Assembly (NCBI GenBank): GCA_034190875.2
Contig: CM067356.1
Coordinates: 74,114,798-74,178,797 of the forward strand
Length of the DNA stretch: 64,000 nucleotides
Reading direction: 5' to 3'
Source: Urechis unicinctus
Taxonomy: Eukaryota; Annelida; Polychaeta; Xenopneusta; Urechidae
The number at the start of each line of letters is the position of its first letter. Within the stretch, counting starts at the first letter, position 1. The translations under genes were made by a program, and so were the position numbers. Shown here piece after piece: positions 50,101 through 64,000 of this stretch. Below the pieces are notes generated by a model, which saw only the letters and a program-made list of their open reading frames with translations, was not told where the DNA came from and did no database searches.

Positions 50101-53100
50101 GGTCAGTTAATTTTTCCGATGCTCACGTATTACAGCGGGTCAATCAGCCCGCATTGAGTCTCTGTCATTTGCACTATTGTCTATTTGGTGTTTTTCAATC
50201 CATATCGCGATATTAAGCCCACGTTTATGATACGTACCCTTTACAATTGTCTCCATGGACAATATCTTGTTTTATAGAATGCATATTTTAACTTCAAAAA
50301 GTAAGATATGGCTGTCACTCGGAGGTGGCATCTAAGCAACCATGATCGACAGAATACATTTCACTAATTTGCCTCAACTATCACCACCAATCTACGGTGG
50401 ACATGCAGCTGGATAGCGCATCGCATTAATGTCCAGCCCTCACTATCCGTGAAATGTATCGCCACTACGGTACAACATATGGTATCTTCATCTGAAAATG
50501 ACATTCAAACCTTACAATTAACAGCACGTACATTTCGATTGATAATTCAACACAATGCAACACATCCTAGCCTGTTTCAAGGCGAACAGGCGCCTTTACT
50601 GTGAATCTTACAACAAACTGTACAAGGGACATGACTCATGTTACTTGTGCTAAATAGTCCATTGACAATCAATTCATCCATGTTGGTGAAACATTACAAA
50701 TGTGATTTTGCTTGTTTTGTCACTGTAGATTTATCAGCCGCCATATGGAAAAGACTAAGGTAATAGATTATAGGAAAAATACATGTTGTAAATCTGGTAA
50801 ACCGAGTAATGTTAATATCAGACTCCGAATTCTATAATCAGCGTTTAGCGAGAAGAAGTCCACATGATGAATGCCTCCAAAGAATAAACTGCTTAACAAT
50901 GATTTTCACGTTGTCTGGTCACAGAAGCCATTGAACAAAACATATCAATGACAAAAGCCATTACAGTGCAAATTCTTTAATCGTGTCGAATCACTAATAA
51001 CGTGCTGGCGCAAGTCTTGTTAAGTCATTGTTTATTGATAAGTTGCCACACGGAGAAGGCTAAAGTTGTTGATTAGAGATAAAATGAATATTTCAACCGT
51101 GATAACCTAATAATGCTAATGTCGTAATATCGATCACGTCGATGGCCATACATCTCTTATTGCTTTCTTGATCAGCGTGTGACCAGATGTTTTCCACCTG
51201 ATAAATGCGTTTTGATAATACACTGTATAATTATAAGTTCACTCTGTCTGGTAACAAAAGCTAATGACGTGACAGCGTGACTTTTTGCGTTATTTATACG
51301 ATGCAACAGTGCACCTTTTTCGTCCACCCGTAGTTGGATAGTCGCAAATATCGAATTGCCCTAACCCGCCTGACCCAATTGTATAAATCTATGTAATAAA
51401 ATGGAAAGAATACAGTACCCACTATTGTATAGAGACGTTAGATAACTAGGCATTGTCCCATAAGTGACCATCCGTCATGGCCATCATTTAATGTAATGAT
51501 GACCGCTCTAGACAGCTATGGTTGGGGTGACATAATACCTGTCGTCAATATTGAGGCGGGTCTATTATGCATCCCGTTCTGGCCATTTACAATTGAGGAT
51601 GGGAATTTCGCGTAAAGTATCAAGTCATTAATCAGTTAGATATTATGGTGGCCGCTACTGTGGATCAGTTAACGACCATCAAACTGGTATATTATTATAC
51701 TGTGATAAATAAATAAAGTTGGCGTAGTGGATTCAGCGACAATTATGGCCAACGTTTATGTCCCATGTCATCTCATTTAGAAAAGTTTTAGAACAAATTC
51801 CAGTAAGAATGGACGCAATAATATTAGCGAGCTAAATAGCTAATTTGTCCAAGGCAATTGCATTCACGGCTGCATAGAAATGCAATAATGTAATACAATG
51901 TAAAAATCAACGAGGAACTATTAACCATTAATTAGATCATATGCTATTTCAAACATTCCTGATTAAACATTACACTTGTGCGCATTATTTGACGATGCAT
52001 ATGTCTGTCTGTATGGATGTTTGGTCGTCTGCCTAGCCAATAAAACATCCCGCAGAGAGATAATGTAGCCACTTTAGATTACACATGGATCTGTTATACT
52101 GACTGCACCCATAAATCGCAACGTTACTTGAATAGTTGTGCATACTAAAACGATTGAAGTTATGGAACCATCGGAGTACAGAGATAATAATCGAACCACT
52201 GCCTACGACCATTGCTGCATTAGCATTCGCTACAAACAACATGTAAACAATACTGTCTTGCTATGCATTGACGTTGTAAGCTATGGCAAAGTGGTCTTCA
52301 CCAGGTAATTGCCTTAAAAGACGTCAAGCCGAGTCTAATGCTCACCAGCTTCAAAATGGGTGTCATGTGCCACCACACTGGTATGATATCTGATTTCTTG
52401 GTACGAAATCGAACTTGAAGCAATACTATTAACATAAAGTGCATGCCGAGAGCTTTGACTGTTTAAAAGAAACTTGAGTTCAAACGTCACATTGTCCGCG
52501 CCTGCAAACTAATCGTGCAACTAATTCAAATTGGCACAAAGTAAAACGATGAATCTGTCTTGGCAAATCGCTGCAAACAAGGTTATGTTGCTGGAGTAAG
52601 CTTGCTCTAAATTGCTGATTTATTCAAGTGCTAGACCTAGCCCCCAAGGTGATAGATAAAATGCGAGTGAATGGTATAAAACTGGAAACCAAAATATATT
52701 CAAGTCGGCCTCTTCAAATTCAATTAATTACTTATTGATATAAACGTTAGACTAGAAGGTGCCTTTAAATAAAACTAGTTTTAAGAATACTCTGCCGTTC
52801 CATTCGTTTCACTTTGCCGATTCACAAAAGCCAATGATCAATTATTCCAAATAGACATATCATATATAACCGTGAATTATTTGTTTTGTGGTATCTCGAG
52901 TGATGACACAAGGTAGCTTCGTTCATAACCGCCATAGATCACTCCGCACACAACTACGAATCTTAGTCATATAGCGGGCAAAGGCATTGAACCATCAAAT
53001 ACCGTTTGGCACATAAGTTAGCATGCATCATCTAAGTAAGTGCCAATAATTGGATTTATCTGTTATTGTCACCATGAAGATAAAATAACAGCTAGATAGA

Positions 53101-54600
53101 TATGTTAATAAGCATTGAAAAAATACAAATATATCTTGATGTCTCAGAGGTAGTTGTGTTACAACTGGAATAGTGGTAAAATAATAGTGGTGGTGGCAAG
53201 ATAGAAGTACAGTTTTCTCTCGTGCCATAGCATCTATACTAGCCATTTTGAGATCCAACGATCCAATAGCGCTATTTAGGTGCGCTTTTTAAGGTGGTGC
53301 GATGAAAACCATCTTCGTACATAGCTTGGCACACAATGCCGACCTACGTCATAATTAGACTGCGTCATGAACAATATACAGTACGTAAGTGATTATGTTT
53401 GTAGTGTATTTCAATACAATTAAAATCGAACACAAAACGGAAAGGAAATGTGGCTCAGATTGAACTGTATATAAGTCGCCCGAGGTTCCAAAGCAGGGCT
53501 GATGAATTTTAGGAAGAAACGGTGGTTGTTACTGAAGCAGGCGGCTTAAGTTATCACCGACATTAGTGAACGACGCTTATCATACATTTATTATACCAAT
53601 GGTGCTATTTAGTGAACGACCTCACTGAATCGAGATTATGGCTGTATGAAAACAATTTCATGGATTGTTGCATCTCTGTGGCAAGTTTATTTCAGTGCAA
53701 ATGTTACCATCCATTTCCATGAATACCTAACATACCGATTAAGCCGCAGATATATGCAACACAGAGTGGTTCCCTTAGACGATAAGGTGTTATGGATTAA
53801 CATAGACGATCCGCAATTACAGCAAATCCAAATATGCTTTGAATTTGCATTGCAAATCCAAATATGCTTTGAATTTGCATTTGCTGATGTCAATGGTATT
53901 AAGAAAAATCCTGGTCGATGAATGATTTGATCTAACAGATGAATTCGTTAATATAATGGGTGATCTGTGCGGCTTGAGTCACCATGAAACGAGGAGTAAT
54001 GAGCTGGGCATCCTCACGTCATAACATAGAAGAAGCAATGTTAACGATGGTCTAGGCCCATACTAGAAAAGGTCTTTCAGTGTGCATGCGAATGAAACCT
54101 GTATGTGCATGTGTGATGGCCCATGATCATGCACGAACATGCAGCTGCATTGTTCAATGACTGTATTATTATCACATATTATTTAGACTATAGGTGCAAT
54201 AATTTGCATATGCATGCTTTTGCCCATGTGCATAAATATCTTTATCACATATTTGGTGGACTGAATCTATCTATTTGACGAATGGACAAATTAATCCATG
54301 CATCGTGCGCGTTTTATCAAATGGCGAATGTGTCCATATGCGTGGGAATGTTCCGTGTTTCTGGTGGGTGGGTGTGTATTAGTGTATATGTGTTTTTGTG
54401 TGTTTCTCGGATAAGTGCTTCGTCATGAGAGTGTATTGGATATTCGTCGCTGTCCATTTGATTTGCAAATTGATGAACATAACGTACGTGACGTAAAATT
54501 AGCGAAATTTCTGAGAGGCAGATGATGGCTTCTAGCGACTTTTAACCTTGGCGCAGTTAGTTGCATAGTGAAACTGTTCTAACGTATTATAAATTGGAAA
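47163..54600. other. Host large repeat, copy 3, remainder, non-coding
   Basis: Aligned to copies 1 and 2 up to about 53020. A further partial copy of one block lies at 53210-53310 (related to 35825-35925 and 49560-49665). A perfect-looking 30-bp tandem pair is at 53822-53881. No supported gene. Confidence 0.65.
53822..53881. repeat. 30-bp tandem duplication
   Basis: Two adjacent units that begin GCAAATCCAAATATGCTTTG, identical over 30 bp. Confidence 0.9.
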
Positions 54601-54603
54601 CGT

Positions 54604-54664
54604 TTTATATATATGTATAGATATATATATATATATATATTATCTATATATATATATCTATATA

Positions 54665-54701
<37 letters not shown>

Positions 54702-54702
54702 C
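54604..54702. repeat. (AT)n microsatellite
   Basis: AT dinucleotides interrupted by GT, CT and AATT units. Confidence 0.9.
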
Positions 54703-57700
54703 GTCACTGATTTTTATAAGGAGTCGATTCTTTGAATTACCTAAAGGTTCAAATTGCTTTAAGAACTGTGCGACAAAGACGACAAGGGCAAGTGCAGTAA
54801 CGTGAAGAGTCCAGTTGCTAATGACAAGTCTTATACGGTATAACGGTAACTTATTCGATGGCATTTATGCGCATTTATGCCAATAATGTTAATTGTTCCG
54901 ACCTAGTCACATTCACAAAGATTCACGGCCGGATTGATTAGACAGGCAAAGCCACACGCGGGTGCACACAGGCAAACGGATCTATTTTAGTGTATAACCT
55001 AAGACGACGGAGTTATGGACGATTAATTTTGATTGTCACAATAGGGGCGTTATATTTCGATTCAAATGTAAAAAACGCATTTCACACAGTGGTACTACTA
55101 CATTGGCATGGCAAAGTTTTATTCAGAAGTTATGTCCTTCCTGAGACAGCAAAAAAAAGGTATTTAAAACAGTCTCTAGAGATTATCCCCGAGTTTTTGT
55201 ATTCATATTGCATCTCTGTGGTGAGTTAAGTCCCGAGTAAATGTTACCATCTATCGCCATAAAGACCTCATGTGCAGATTCCGCACCAAATGATAGGAAT
55301 TTCACGAGGTTGGATAGCACAGTGGCAAATTGGAGATTGGTATTCAATAGATCGCTCCAGTCCTTAATTCAAGATTCTCATGTTGTAACATTTGCCTCAT
55401 TTTACTATCATTTACATGTAATTGTTTTTAATAGAGTTTATTATAATTAAATAATTCATTACTATTCTGCTAGTATGATGGAGCGCGGTTGCTACGTTGC
55501 AAATAATGTTTCTGATTGCAAATGAATATTTTTTAGAGTTGTTTTATTAATAAGCTTATTTCATATAAACTACATCTCCATTCGAAGACTTACAATGCAA
55601 TTTATTTTCGTTCATATTTTAATGGTTTCATCCTACGATGTAGCTGCATCCTTCATGCGACAGGGTAAATGTTCATAACAGTTGCCTCGTGATAATACAC
55701 ATAAATGGTGCCACCATGATCCTAGGCCAAACTGTGGGATTGGTAATATTCAATAATTACAAATACTGCAAGATATATAGAAACAGCGGCCCCAAAGAAT
55801 ACATCGTCCTTGTTAGCAGCGATAACACTATCAATGCCATATCAATGCAGGGTCGTTTCCGCTCTTTTGCAAAGATTTCGTAGAGTTTTATACAAGGTTC
55901 GAAAATAGCACACGATGTAATTGTAAAATCCAGGCGGACATTGTGGCGGACAGATTGATCGTGGCTAGGTATATTGCTGCTGTAATTGATAAACGAGCTG
56001 GCTCATAAGGTGAACCGTCAGGCATAATCGTCCCTGTTACGCTCTGCTGTCATACTAAACGTTCCAAGGTAAATCCAGGTAATCATAATTTACTATTCCA
56101 TAGTGATTGCAAAATCCGGACGGATCTAGTCGGACGAATCCCTTGATGCAGCAGATGAGCGTGTATTGATGTGAAGCATCCACGCAGCTGGAAGCAATAT
56201 TGAGGGGTTACCGCACGCCACATAAACATAGCGATCGAGATGTTGATAAAAACTTGAAAATGTCCTTTTCTATTAGGTGAAATTGAGGTTATATATGTAA
56301 AGATACATGAATATATACTTAGGCGTGTAGCTGTTTTGTTGAGTAGCTGTGAATATATGTGCTTGTTTTACTGGGAGCGATTTTATTCGCATTGTTATGT
56401 GTCGGCGGTTATGTATGAATTAATGAATGATTGCACACGCTTATATATAGTATTTAATATTTGGTTATCTGGCGAATGAATAAACGGACAGATAGAAGTA
56501 CGAATGTCTTGATGCAAGGTGTGTGCATGGGTGATTGCATGTATGCCTATGTACCACGCAATAATTTTGTGTATTAGCGCGTTTGTGGTGTTCTGTAAAC
56601 GGTACGATTATGTTTGCGTCTCTTGCTGTGTGCTGAATGCCAACAAACTAGGTGTTGCTATTTAATGTATACATGCTTAATGCCTCAGTTTGTGCGCATA
56701 GATAAGGATGTTTGTGCGTCTGAATTTGTTATTGTTTTATGGCCGATATCCGTTGACATGCCCATATATATGTTACACATTATCATAAACTACAACTGGA
56801 GCGTTCGATCTTAATCCTTTTATTTACGTTATCAAATGTAAATATGCCTCTATAAAAACCTGCTCACTTGGAAAAAATGTGCGAATGTGAGACATAAAAT
56901 GAAACAATAGTGCTTAACGACAGTTATTGATGGGGATGATCTTGATGTTCATTTGTATTGTAATCACTTATCAATATTGTCTCAATGCAAAGCGCGGACA
57001 TCAATAAGTAAGCATTTGTATTTCGATCGTTATCTGTACGCATGCCATTCGTGAGCATTATGCTAAAACAGATTCAAGTTTCCATATAGAAGCCATGTCA
57101 CTATTGAAGGTGTTTTGATATTAAGACCGCGCATATCATGGTTGCAGAGCGCCCATTGAACTACAACGATGAATATGCAATATTATTGCAGCATATCCCT
57201 AAGTCAAGGTCGATAGGGCGACATTTTTTACCGCTTATACTTTCCGAAAATAATAAACGTGAATGAATGTATAACGGATCACAGTCTGAGTCGATCATTA
57301 TCCGTTTGGCTGGATCCGTGCGTCAATGTATCGGGCCTGTAGCAATCTCGCTGAGCATAGTGATGTGGCGGAGAAGACTATTTTTCGAATGATGTGCACC
57401 TTAAGTGATGTCACTTGGCGGATGAAGACTTTTTTTGTTGTCTTTCTACAATTTACAATACAAAAAGCGTATTTTTGTGCATAATTTATTAGCTTAGTCG
57501 TTGGAGCTGATACATCATTCAAATTGAAGTGAAGCACTTAATTTGAATACTATGGCTGACTAGCGCTTCATGTTCCACTGTATGTAAGTACGTCAGTATT
57601 AAATTGAAGGTATTTGTTGCAAATGCAAATCTCTTAGGTCTTCTTCGTGTAAACACTTGGCACTTGCGTTGTGCATTCTATAAGGTATTGACAACCCTGA

Positions 57701-60700
57701 ATAACCAATTTCGCTGATTTGACATCGATATATTTAGCCATGGCAAGTTGCATACAGTAAACGATTAACTTATTCTGCGCTATCGATATATTACGGTGCT
57801 GCCAGTCCATGTTATATCTGTGACCAAGTCGCATTCTCTGTAGTCAATGGTTGCAGTTGTCGCACATCTTTGCATTTCCAGTATAAAGCGATAAGATTAC
57901 TATGGTTGACTGGGCTAGAAGTAGACAAGCACAAACACGCAGGCAAACGCAACTATTTGTTAGCATTTAACGCTGTATATCGCAGATGATTGAGATATTG
58001 ACGAATAATGCTTATCATCAACAATCATTCAGAGGTATTACTCTTCAAATTTACACAAACACAGTTCACGCAGTTGTACGTTCACATTTGCACACAAATG
58101 TTTTGGTGTCGTTATGTCTTTCAAAAAACAGTCATAAACATAACAACTTTGCTGCTTGCAAAAGTACTAACAACGATAGTAGATTGATATGAAAACATCT
58201 TACTGTGGCTTAAATATATTTTACACGTGACATAGGTATTCACGGAATGCATTCATTGCGTCTAAAGCACTCATTCGTTCATTAACTCGTTGTAATCTTA
58301 TCTTAGTTAAGAATTCTATCAAAACAGTCTTTCACTTTTGTATTCTGCTTTTTGGGCTTTTGCAACTTCAGAGCACCCGTAGTCTCGCCCCTGTATATCT
58401 ATAGTTTTTTGATTTTCGAATATCTATGACTCTTTAGCATACATTGAAATAAATCGCGTAAGCACCCCAGGAAGGCATTTACATCTTGCCGCCTCCGTTA
58501 TTAAGTGAGCGAACCAATAGTATGGAAATTAATGTTGTTTACATGCATTATTGATAATGAGTTTATCGTTACCATAAGCGACAATATGCGATGTAGTGAT
58601 AGCATCCATCAATATAAATACCTCCAGTACATAATCACCAACTGGTAACAGTTATTCGAAGAGGTTGCCTATTACAAGATGAAGATTGATGAGCAGTCGC
58701 ATAAATATATAGCTCCAACCCTTGTCCGATCGTCTTGCTTCAACGCCTGCATGGTAAGCCATTGCTCGTTCAGAACTACATTGTCATGCCCTCCAGAACG
58801 ATTGCGTCAAGCCAAAGACGTTTATATTGCTAAACTAACTGCATATATATTGGTAGTTGACACAAAACCTCTATATTTTAGTGTTATCAGATGGTTACTC
58901 CTGATGTATGGTCGATTTGGGAACAGTTTGCCAACGTCGTTTGCTACGGTATAAGAGGAATATGTGCAGTGTTCGCCACATTCTAAAAGCTCCATCTGCC
59001 GTGTGATACACCATCTGGATTCATTACCGAGCCATTCAGTATAAAACGCATCTTTTTCTACCCGGTTTTAATTAATATGTACTCTGGTAGCTAGATAATC
59101 GATGCTCATACGTTTTACTAGCAACCACCATGTATGTTATTGATTGTATTCTGATTGTATGGTGCCGTACTATTTTATAGTTTACCAAACTGCTTAATGC
59201 TCGAGGCTAGTTCAAAACCATTCTACTCTCAATGGTCTTTGGTACCCAGTCAAATGCATGGTTAAATAGCATGGCATATCATCTTAGCTTCAACGATACA
59301 GAACTTAATCAGCGTTTGGAAAATTGTATGTTCATCCAGCTCATCAGGCGGACAAATATATGGCCTACACGCAGTGTTGTTTGGAAGCTGCCCACCAAGT
59401 GCAATGATGATTATTAGTAGTTAGCCGGGAATATACCTCCCTCTACGAACGGAAGTAATATAAATTTGCTTTCGTAATATGCATGACAACCCCACTCTTA
59501 TGTTTATTAGGATATGTTGCATATCATACATGCATTCCTGGCTGTATTGTACGACTTATGCTATGTCCGCCAAGCGACAGGGCGATTACTATTACCATAT
59601 GTCCTGGTTCCATTGTATATATAAGTCGCCATGATTATCCGAGGCTCGCAATAGGAATTAATATCATTCAGTATAGGTCAATACTTGCTGAATATTTGAA
59701 ATTGAGGCCGTAAGGAAGACACCAACCTTGTTTACATTGATACTATTTACAATGCAGTATAACAGTAGACAGCTCAAGAATAATTCAACGGTACGTATGC
59801 GCCGTCAACAATAAAACAACTTTCTTTCTTATGATAAATGATGATAAGTACCCTTTTAGGGCTGCGTATGCCCTGCACCTTTTGCTAAAGCAACCGGATT
59901 TATGCATTTGTTTGTTCTTCATGGATATACACGTATCTATCAATCTCACCTATATTCTTAACTTTTTCTTTTTCATTTGTTTATAACGAAAAACAAAAAC
60001 GCTACAAAGCGCAGCGATAATAAGGATGTTCATAGCAAGTGGCAAGTGAGGTAGAAACTAATTAATGACACAGTCGTTTCAAGCATATCAACGCTGAGAC
60101 CAACCCGACTAGTCGTCATGAATCCCCTATTATGTTTTATTAGGTCGAAACCAATTAGGTCGGCTGAATCCCTCGGCCTACCGGACGAGTGCGTAATGAT
60201 ATGATCAGTAGGAAAAAGACCCCGTAGATGCTCCCACGCAATGTAGGGTAACCACAGATTAAGTAAAAGCAGCATCTTTACCATGGTGAATAAATGTCAC
60301 CGAAATATTTAGTAATTATCATAAAAGCGAGGCTTAATAATGAATTAACATCAATTTCTTCTAATTCATTTTGCATATCGGTGTCGGGTTCCCATTAAGG
60401 TTTATGCGGCGTGAGTCCATACAATCGCAAGATGTCTGTAACTTAACTTAGTCAAACCGTCTTCGAGCTAAGCTGCCAGACCCAGATTACGTATTTATTT
60501 CCGTTAAGCAGATGCTGTTATTCAAAATTAAACCGGCACTTATTAAATGTGCGATATTACAGTTTATAGGAAATAATTTCACGTTTCAGTATGTATATTA
60601 TGTACCTTTTGTGTTTTCCCTATTACCGCAGATAAGTTGAGCATGGATATATCAGCGGGTAATTTGCCTTTGAATGCAGTATATGATGAATTATATGCTT

Positions 60701-63400
60701 CGGCATATGTAAAATTGTTTCAAAAAAGTCACATTAACCTAAACGCCCCTGATTAATTAACCTGGATTGCAGCAGACGTAAACAAGATTGCACCAAGGAA
60801 CAATTTTATAATGCCTAGTGAAACCTTCAAATTCCAGTAAAATGGGCGATCCCGATCCTTTTGGAAAAGTTCGTCTTCAGAGCCACACATTATCTGTTAT
60901 ATTTCGTTAATAATATTCATGCGCATATGATGCGCTTTCAGACATTAACTGATAAATGTTTGATTAAGAAGCACTTAGTACAAAATCATCTACATAGACT
61001 TTTATTATTATCCGTAACTTTGACATCTTAATATTTGATGCTTAATATTTTCGCCATGGATACGTGTGTTAAATCATTGACACTCATATGGCTGTTACCA
61101 ATGATATTCAAGTTATCAGAAGCAACGTTGACCGCTGGCACCACAGAGTAGTTTCGTTTATCCCAAGATATTTTATTTGTGATTATCATTGTGATTATTT
61201 ATATATACTCATTAAGCTATATATCAAAGACCTTTATCATACCACCGCTGATATAATGTGAACCAAATGACGGGATCAAGATTTTTTTCTGCTTCCAACC
61301 TTAATAATGAATGTATCCCACATATATTTAGCAACATGTGTTATTCTCTTATCCACTCGTTAACACTGAATCGGAATGGTTCGCTAGGTTCAATGCCTTG
61401 CAGATACTGTTCCTTCACACATGAACAAGCGCTAATAAAATGGCTGGTTGAGAGCAATTTATATGAATAAAATCAAGTTTTCAGTCTTCAGTCAATGTGT
61501 CAGGTTTCTTCCAGATTCAATGTAACCATTTATAACAGATTAAGAAGTGGATTAAAGCAATTAATATTAGCTACCTAGCACGATAAAGGGTTGTTGCTTC
61601 AGCTAGATGTGCAGTTTCCTATAAGGTATCGCTCCAGATCTATATTCAAGATTGTTCAATGGTCTGTCTGATGCTTCAGTGATCAATCATTTCTTGCTCA
61701 GCAATATCTTGTTATTGTTAAAGTTAATGTGCCTGCATGCAGATATGGATACCCTGCCAGGCAGAAAACGGCAGAAACAATTTTATCATTTGCAAAGAAG
61801 CTCGGTATTGTCAGCACGACATATTGAATGCACGGAATATTTGGTTTGCTTTGTCAAGCATATAGGTAATTAAAATTTCTTCTCATACACCTGCCACCTT
61901 AAGCAGCACGCACAGTCGCGTGCTCTACCTTTTGTTGTTTGAGACATATATATATATATAGCAGCTGCTTTCTAGGTAAAGCATTTGCTCTAATTTGGGA
62001 TCAATATTACTTGATAATGATTATCTATCATATGAAAAACCTCTTGAAGGCAATTATCTTTACTCATGCAAAGTTTGGGCTAGGATTGCAGCTCAGTCAT
62101 AGTGTTTTGTCATTAATTACACGCATATTTTCGAATGCCTGATCCGCCGAGATGAAACGGAAATGATGACATGTATTTACTGCCGTAGTATAACATCCGA
62201 TACGACGCTCTAAAGAAAGCTTCTTTAACCCACCATCTTACGTGAAGGTGGTGATGCGATTTTGTTTTTGTGACCCTTCGTTTTTTGCTGTTGACTTGCA
62301 ATCAGTTTCAACTGTAATGCTCGCTCGTTGTTATCAACTTAAGTTTGCTTTTTCACTGGACAGATCTAAGCGGTTAATGCGGTTGTTTGTTTCGAACCAA
62401 CATCATGATAACATTTGGAGTAAAATGGAGAGCATTGTGTTACATGTATGTGGCGCACAACGAAGAAAACGTTGGCTTGATGTTAAAATAGCTTATGATC
62501 GTTTGCATTATTTTATTAACGAAAGTTCACACAATAAGATTCGTCATGATTTATATGTATGTACTTACATAACTACATGTCTAGTTACATGTCATACGAG
62601 GCATATGTGCTCCCACAGTTGGCATGCCAAACTAACGAGTTATCTGAGGATAACAACTGATTCATTGCCGCGTTTCCAATTGGTAGACTTAAGCTGCCAA
62701 ACCTGTGGGTTGTTTGTTGTAACTGGCCAATTATATCTATTGGCATTTGACAAAAGTATGAAGCAGCAATAACAATCGTGCTAAATCCATCATCGACTGA
62801 TCATCTGATTATTTATTAAATTGTTGAGTGCTCGTAAATGTTATCGTAGGAAACTAGTTATTATTGCTTCGAAAGCCAGGCTCCACGCACTTGATAGAAT
62901 GCAAATCCTCCTTTGAACTTCCTAGGCATGTATATATGCATGCATTGTCAAGTTTTCTCATTTTCAGTCGTTTCTGTTCGTTAAAGTGCAAGTAATGGGT
63001 AAAATATGAATTTTCGGGATCTAATAGAACGCGATTTTCTGATCAATAATTTGCAGTTCTTTTTTCGATCCGACGCGTAGTAAACAAGAAATAAGCAAAA
63101 ACAAAAAACACATTCCGGAACTTCCCGACCACACACCGAAGATGAACGAAGGCGCTGTGACGTCACATGTCACCAGAAGATCTATGTTACCACGGACGCC
63201 GTTTCTATTCGCGAACTAGCTGTCGTACTAATTTATCGCTATTTACGGAAACTCATCAGCGTTTTTGTATCCATGGTTTCTTGAGAATCTGTAGGTATAC
63301 TCATCCTTACATTTCCCATATGAAAGTCGAATTAGAATTCATTAGTTATGTTTCCGTACTGATTTTGAAAACAGAATTTGCACTTGCCCGTTGACAAAAT
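54703..63400. other. Host non-coding DNA
   Basis: AT-rich sequence without a convincing gene. 55195-55265 is a diverged copy of 53660-53730 (TTGCATCTCTGTGG, AAATGTTACCATC). The longest ORF, 62242-62772 plus, looks random in composition and I do not accept it. Confidence 0.55.
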
Positions 63401-63498
63401 TGACATGGCCGGTAGTGATCAGTGTGGGGCGGCTCAAGTTTTATAAGGCTGTTTCACAGATAACATATAGATTTGTCTCGTCAGGCTGCAATATGTAG

Positions 63499-63784
63499 AT
63501 GTATGCTAGCCTGACAGTAGCTAACACTTGTCCTAAACAATCCTCGGACGATGCCCAGTGCTCAGTGAGTCAGTTCTGGCCTACTGTCAAATGTGCTTCA
63601 TATAACTTGTCATTTCGTTTGGATGACCAAGGACTCCAGTTGGACTGCATCATCACCGATAGGCACACGAGTATCAATAAGTTCATCCGTGATGACCAAT
63701 GAACCAGGTGCACTTGCTGAAATGTATGACTACCCTGACAAGGAGGAGGCTGAGAGGCAGCATATGGAGAGGTTTCTTCTTTAG
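63499..63784 (+). pseudogene. Possible transposase-like coding remnant
   Basis: The ORF 63499-63702 ends in LDCIITDRHTSINKFIRDD; the pattern TDRHxSIxKxxRD is familiar from a class of uncharacterised animal transposase-like proteins. A second frame (63686-63784) reads on with an acidic stretch. Surrounding domains are not visible and the window ends soon after, so this may be chance. Confidence 0.25.
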
Positions 63785-64000
63785 ATGAGTCATGTAGTAA
63801 GGTATCTAAAGGTGATGATGAATGATGGTGGTGGTAGTGATGGGGTAGGGGGGAGGGGTGGTGATGGAGTTGATGGTGGTGGCCTAAGCATTATATTGGT
63901 GGTTGGCCGATTGATATTTGCTTGTTTACAAGTAATATCTAAGCTCTGTTTATTTTTCAGCTTTGGCTTCAGCTAAGTCAAGCTTGTAACATTTAATTTT

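Noticed and set aside
62242..62772. 176-codon plus-strand ORF
   Set aside because: Length is notable, but composition is random-looking (many C, H, S, L without pattern), with no motif, promoter or splice context. Kept only as a note; RNA evidence would change this.

Overview
The window is metazoan nuclear DNA (AT-rich, long microsatellites, spliceosomal introns, TATA promoters, AATAAA poly(A) signals). It carries one almost complete Polinton/Maverick-type virus-like transposon (about 3427-19690) inside a much larger, ancient, non-coding host repeat. The sequence does not identify the species; an aquatic invertebrate would fit but is a guess.

Element layout. Terminal inverted repeats (TIRs) bound it: an outer 170-bp arm (3427-3596 = reverse complement of 19521-19690, 1 mismatch) and an inner 174-bp arm (3598-3771 = reverse complement of 17925-18098, 4 mismatches). 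On the left the arms abut; on the right about 1.4 kb separates them. Plus-strand genes run from left to centre: a CxxC/H-C accessory gene (3765), a small gene (4671), a C2H2 finger gene (4972), an E-box repeat array (5273-5402), a broken paralogue of the first gene (5465), packaging ATPase (6389), a protein with a hydrophobic core-X-like tail (7039), a conserved small gene (7376), chromodomain integrase (7972), a membrane protein (9055), two tandem minor-capsid/penton genes (9278, 10085), a basic core-like gene (10900), major capsid protein (11311) and adenain-type protease (12629). A protein-primed type B DNA polymerase of seven exons (17931 to 13237) fills the minus strand and converges on the protease. 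A second spliced minus-strand gene, unrecognised, lies in the extra right-end DNA (19073-18434).

Working together: polymerase and integrase replicate and insert the element; ATPase, protease, two capsid proteins and basic/hydrophobic small proteins form a virion module; the end genes look like host-interaction or regulatory accessories. Eight genes share a compact core promoter: a TATA-like box, then a KTCAKT-type initiator about 30 bp on, only 6-35 nt before the ATG. Many ORFs are interrupted, but nearly always by 1-2 nt in a mono- or dinucleotide run, while the TIR arms are 98-99% identical. This fits consensus errors in a young element better than decay.

Host DNA (1-3426 and 19691-64000) has no convincing host gene. 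It consists of at least three diverged direct copies of a large unit (starting near 150, 28.8 kb and 44.1 kb), the first interrupted by the Polinton, plus ATGT/ATAC and AT microsatellites, a decayed Tc1/mariner-like transposase piece (20.8-21.1 kb), a strong 61-nt hairpin (21181-21241) and smaller tandem repeats.
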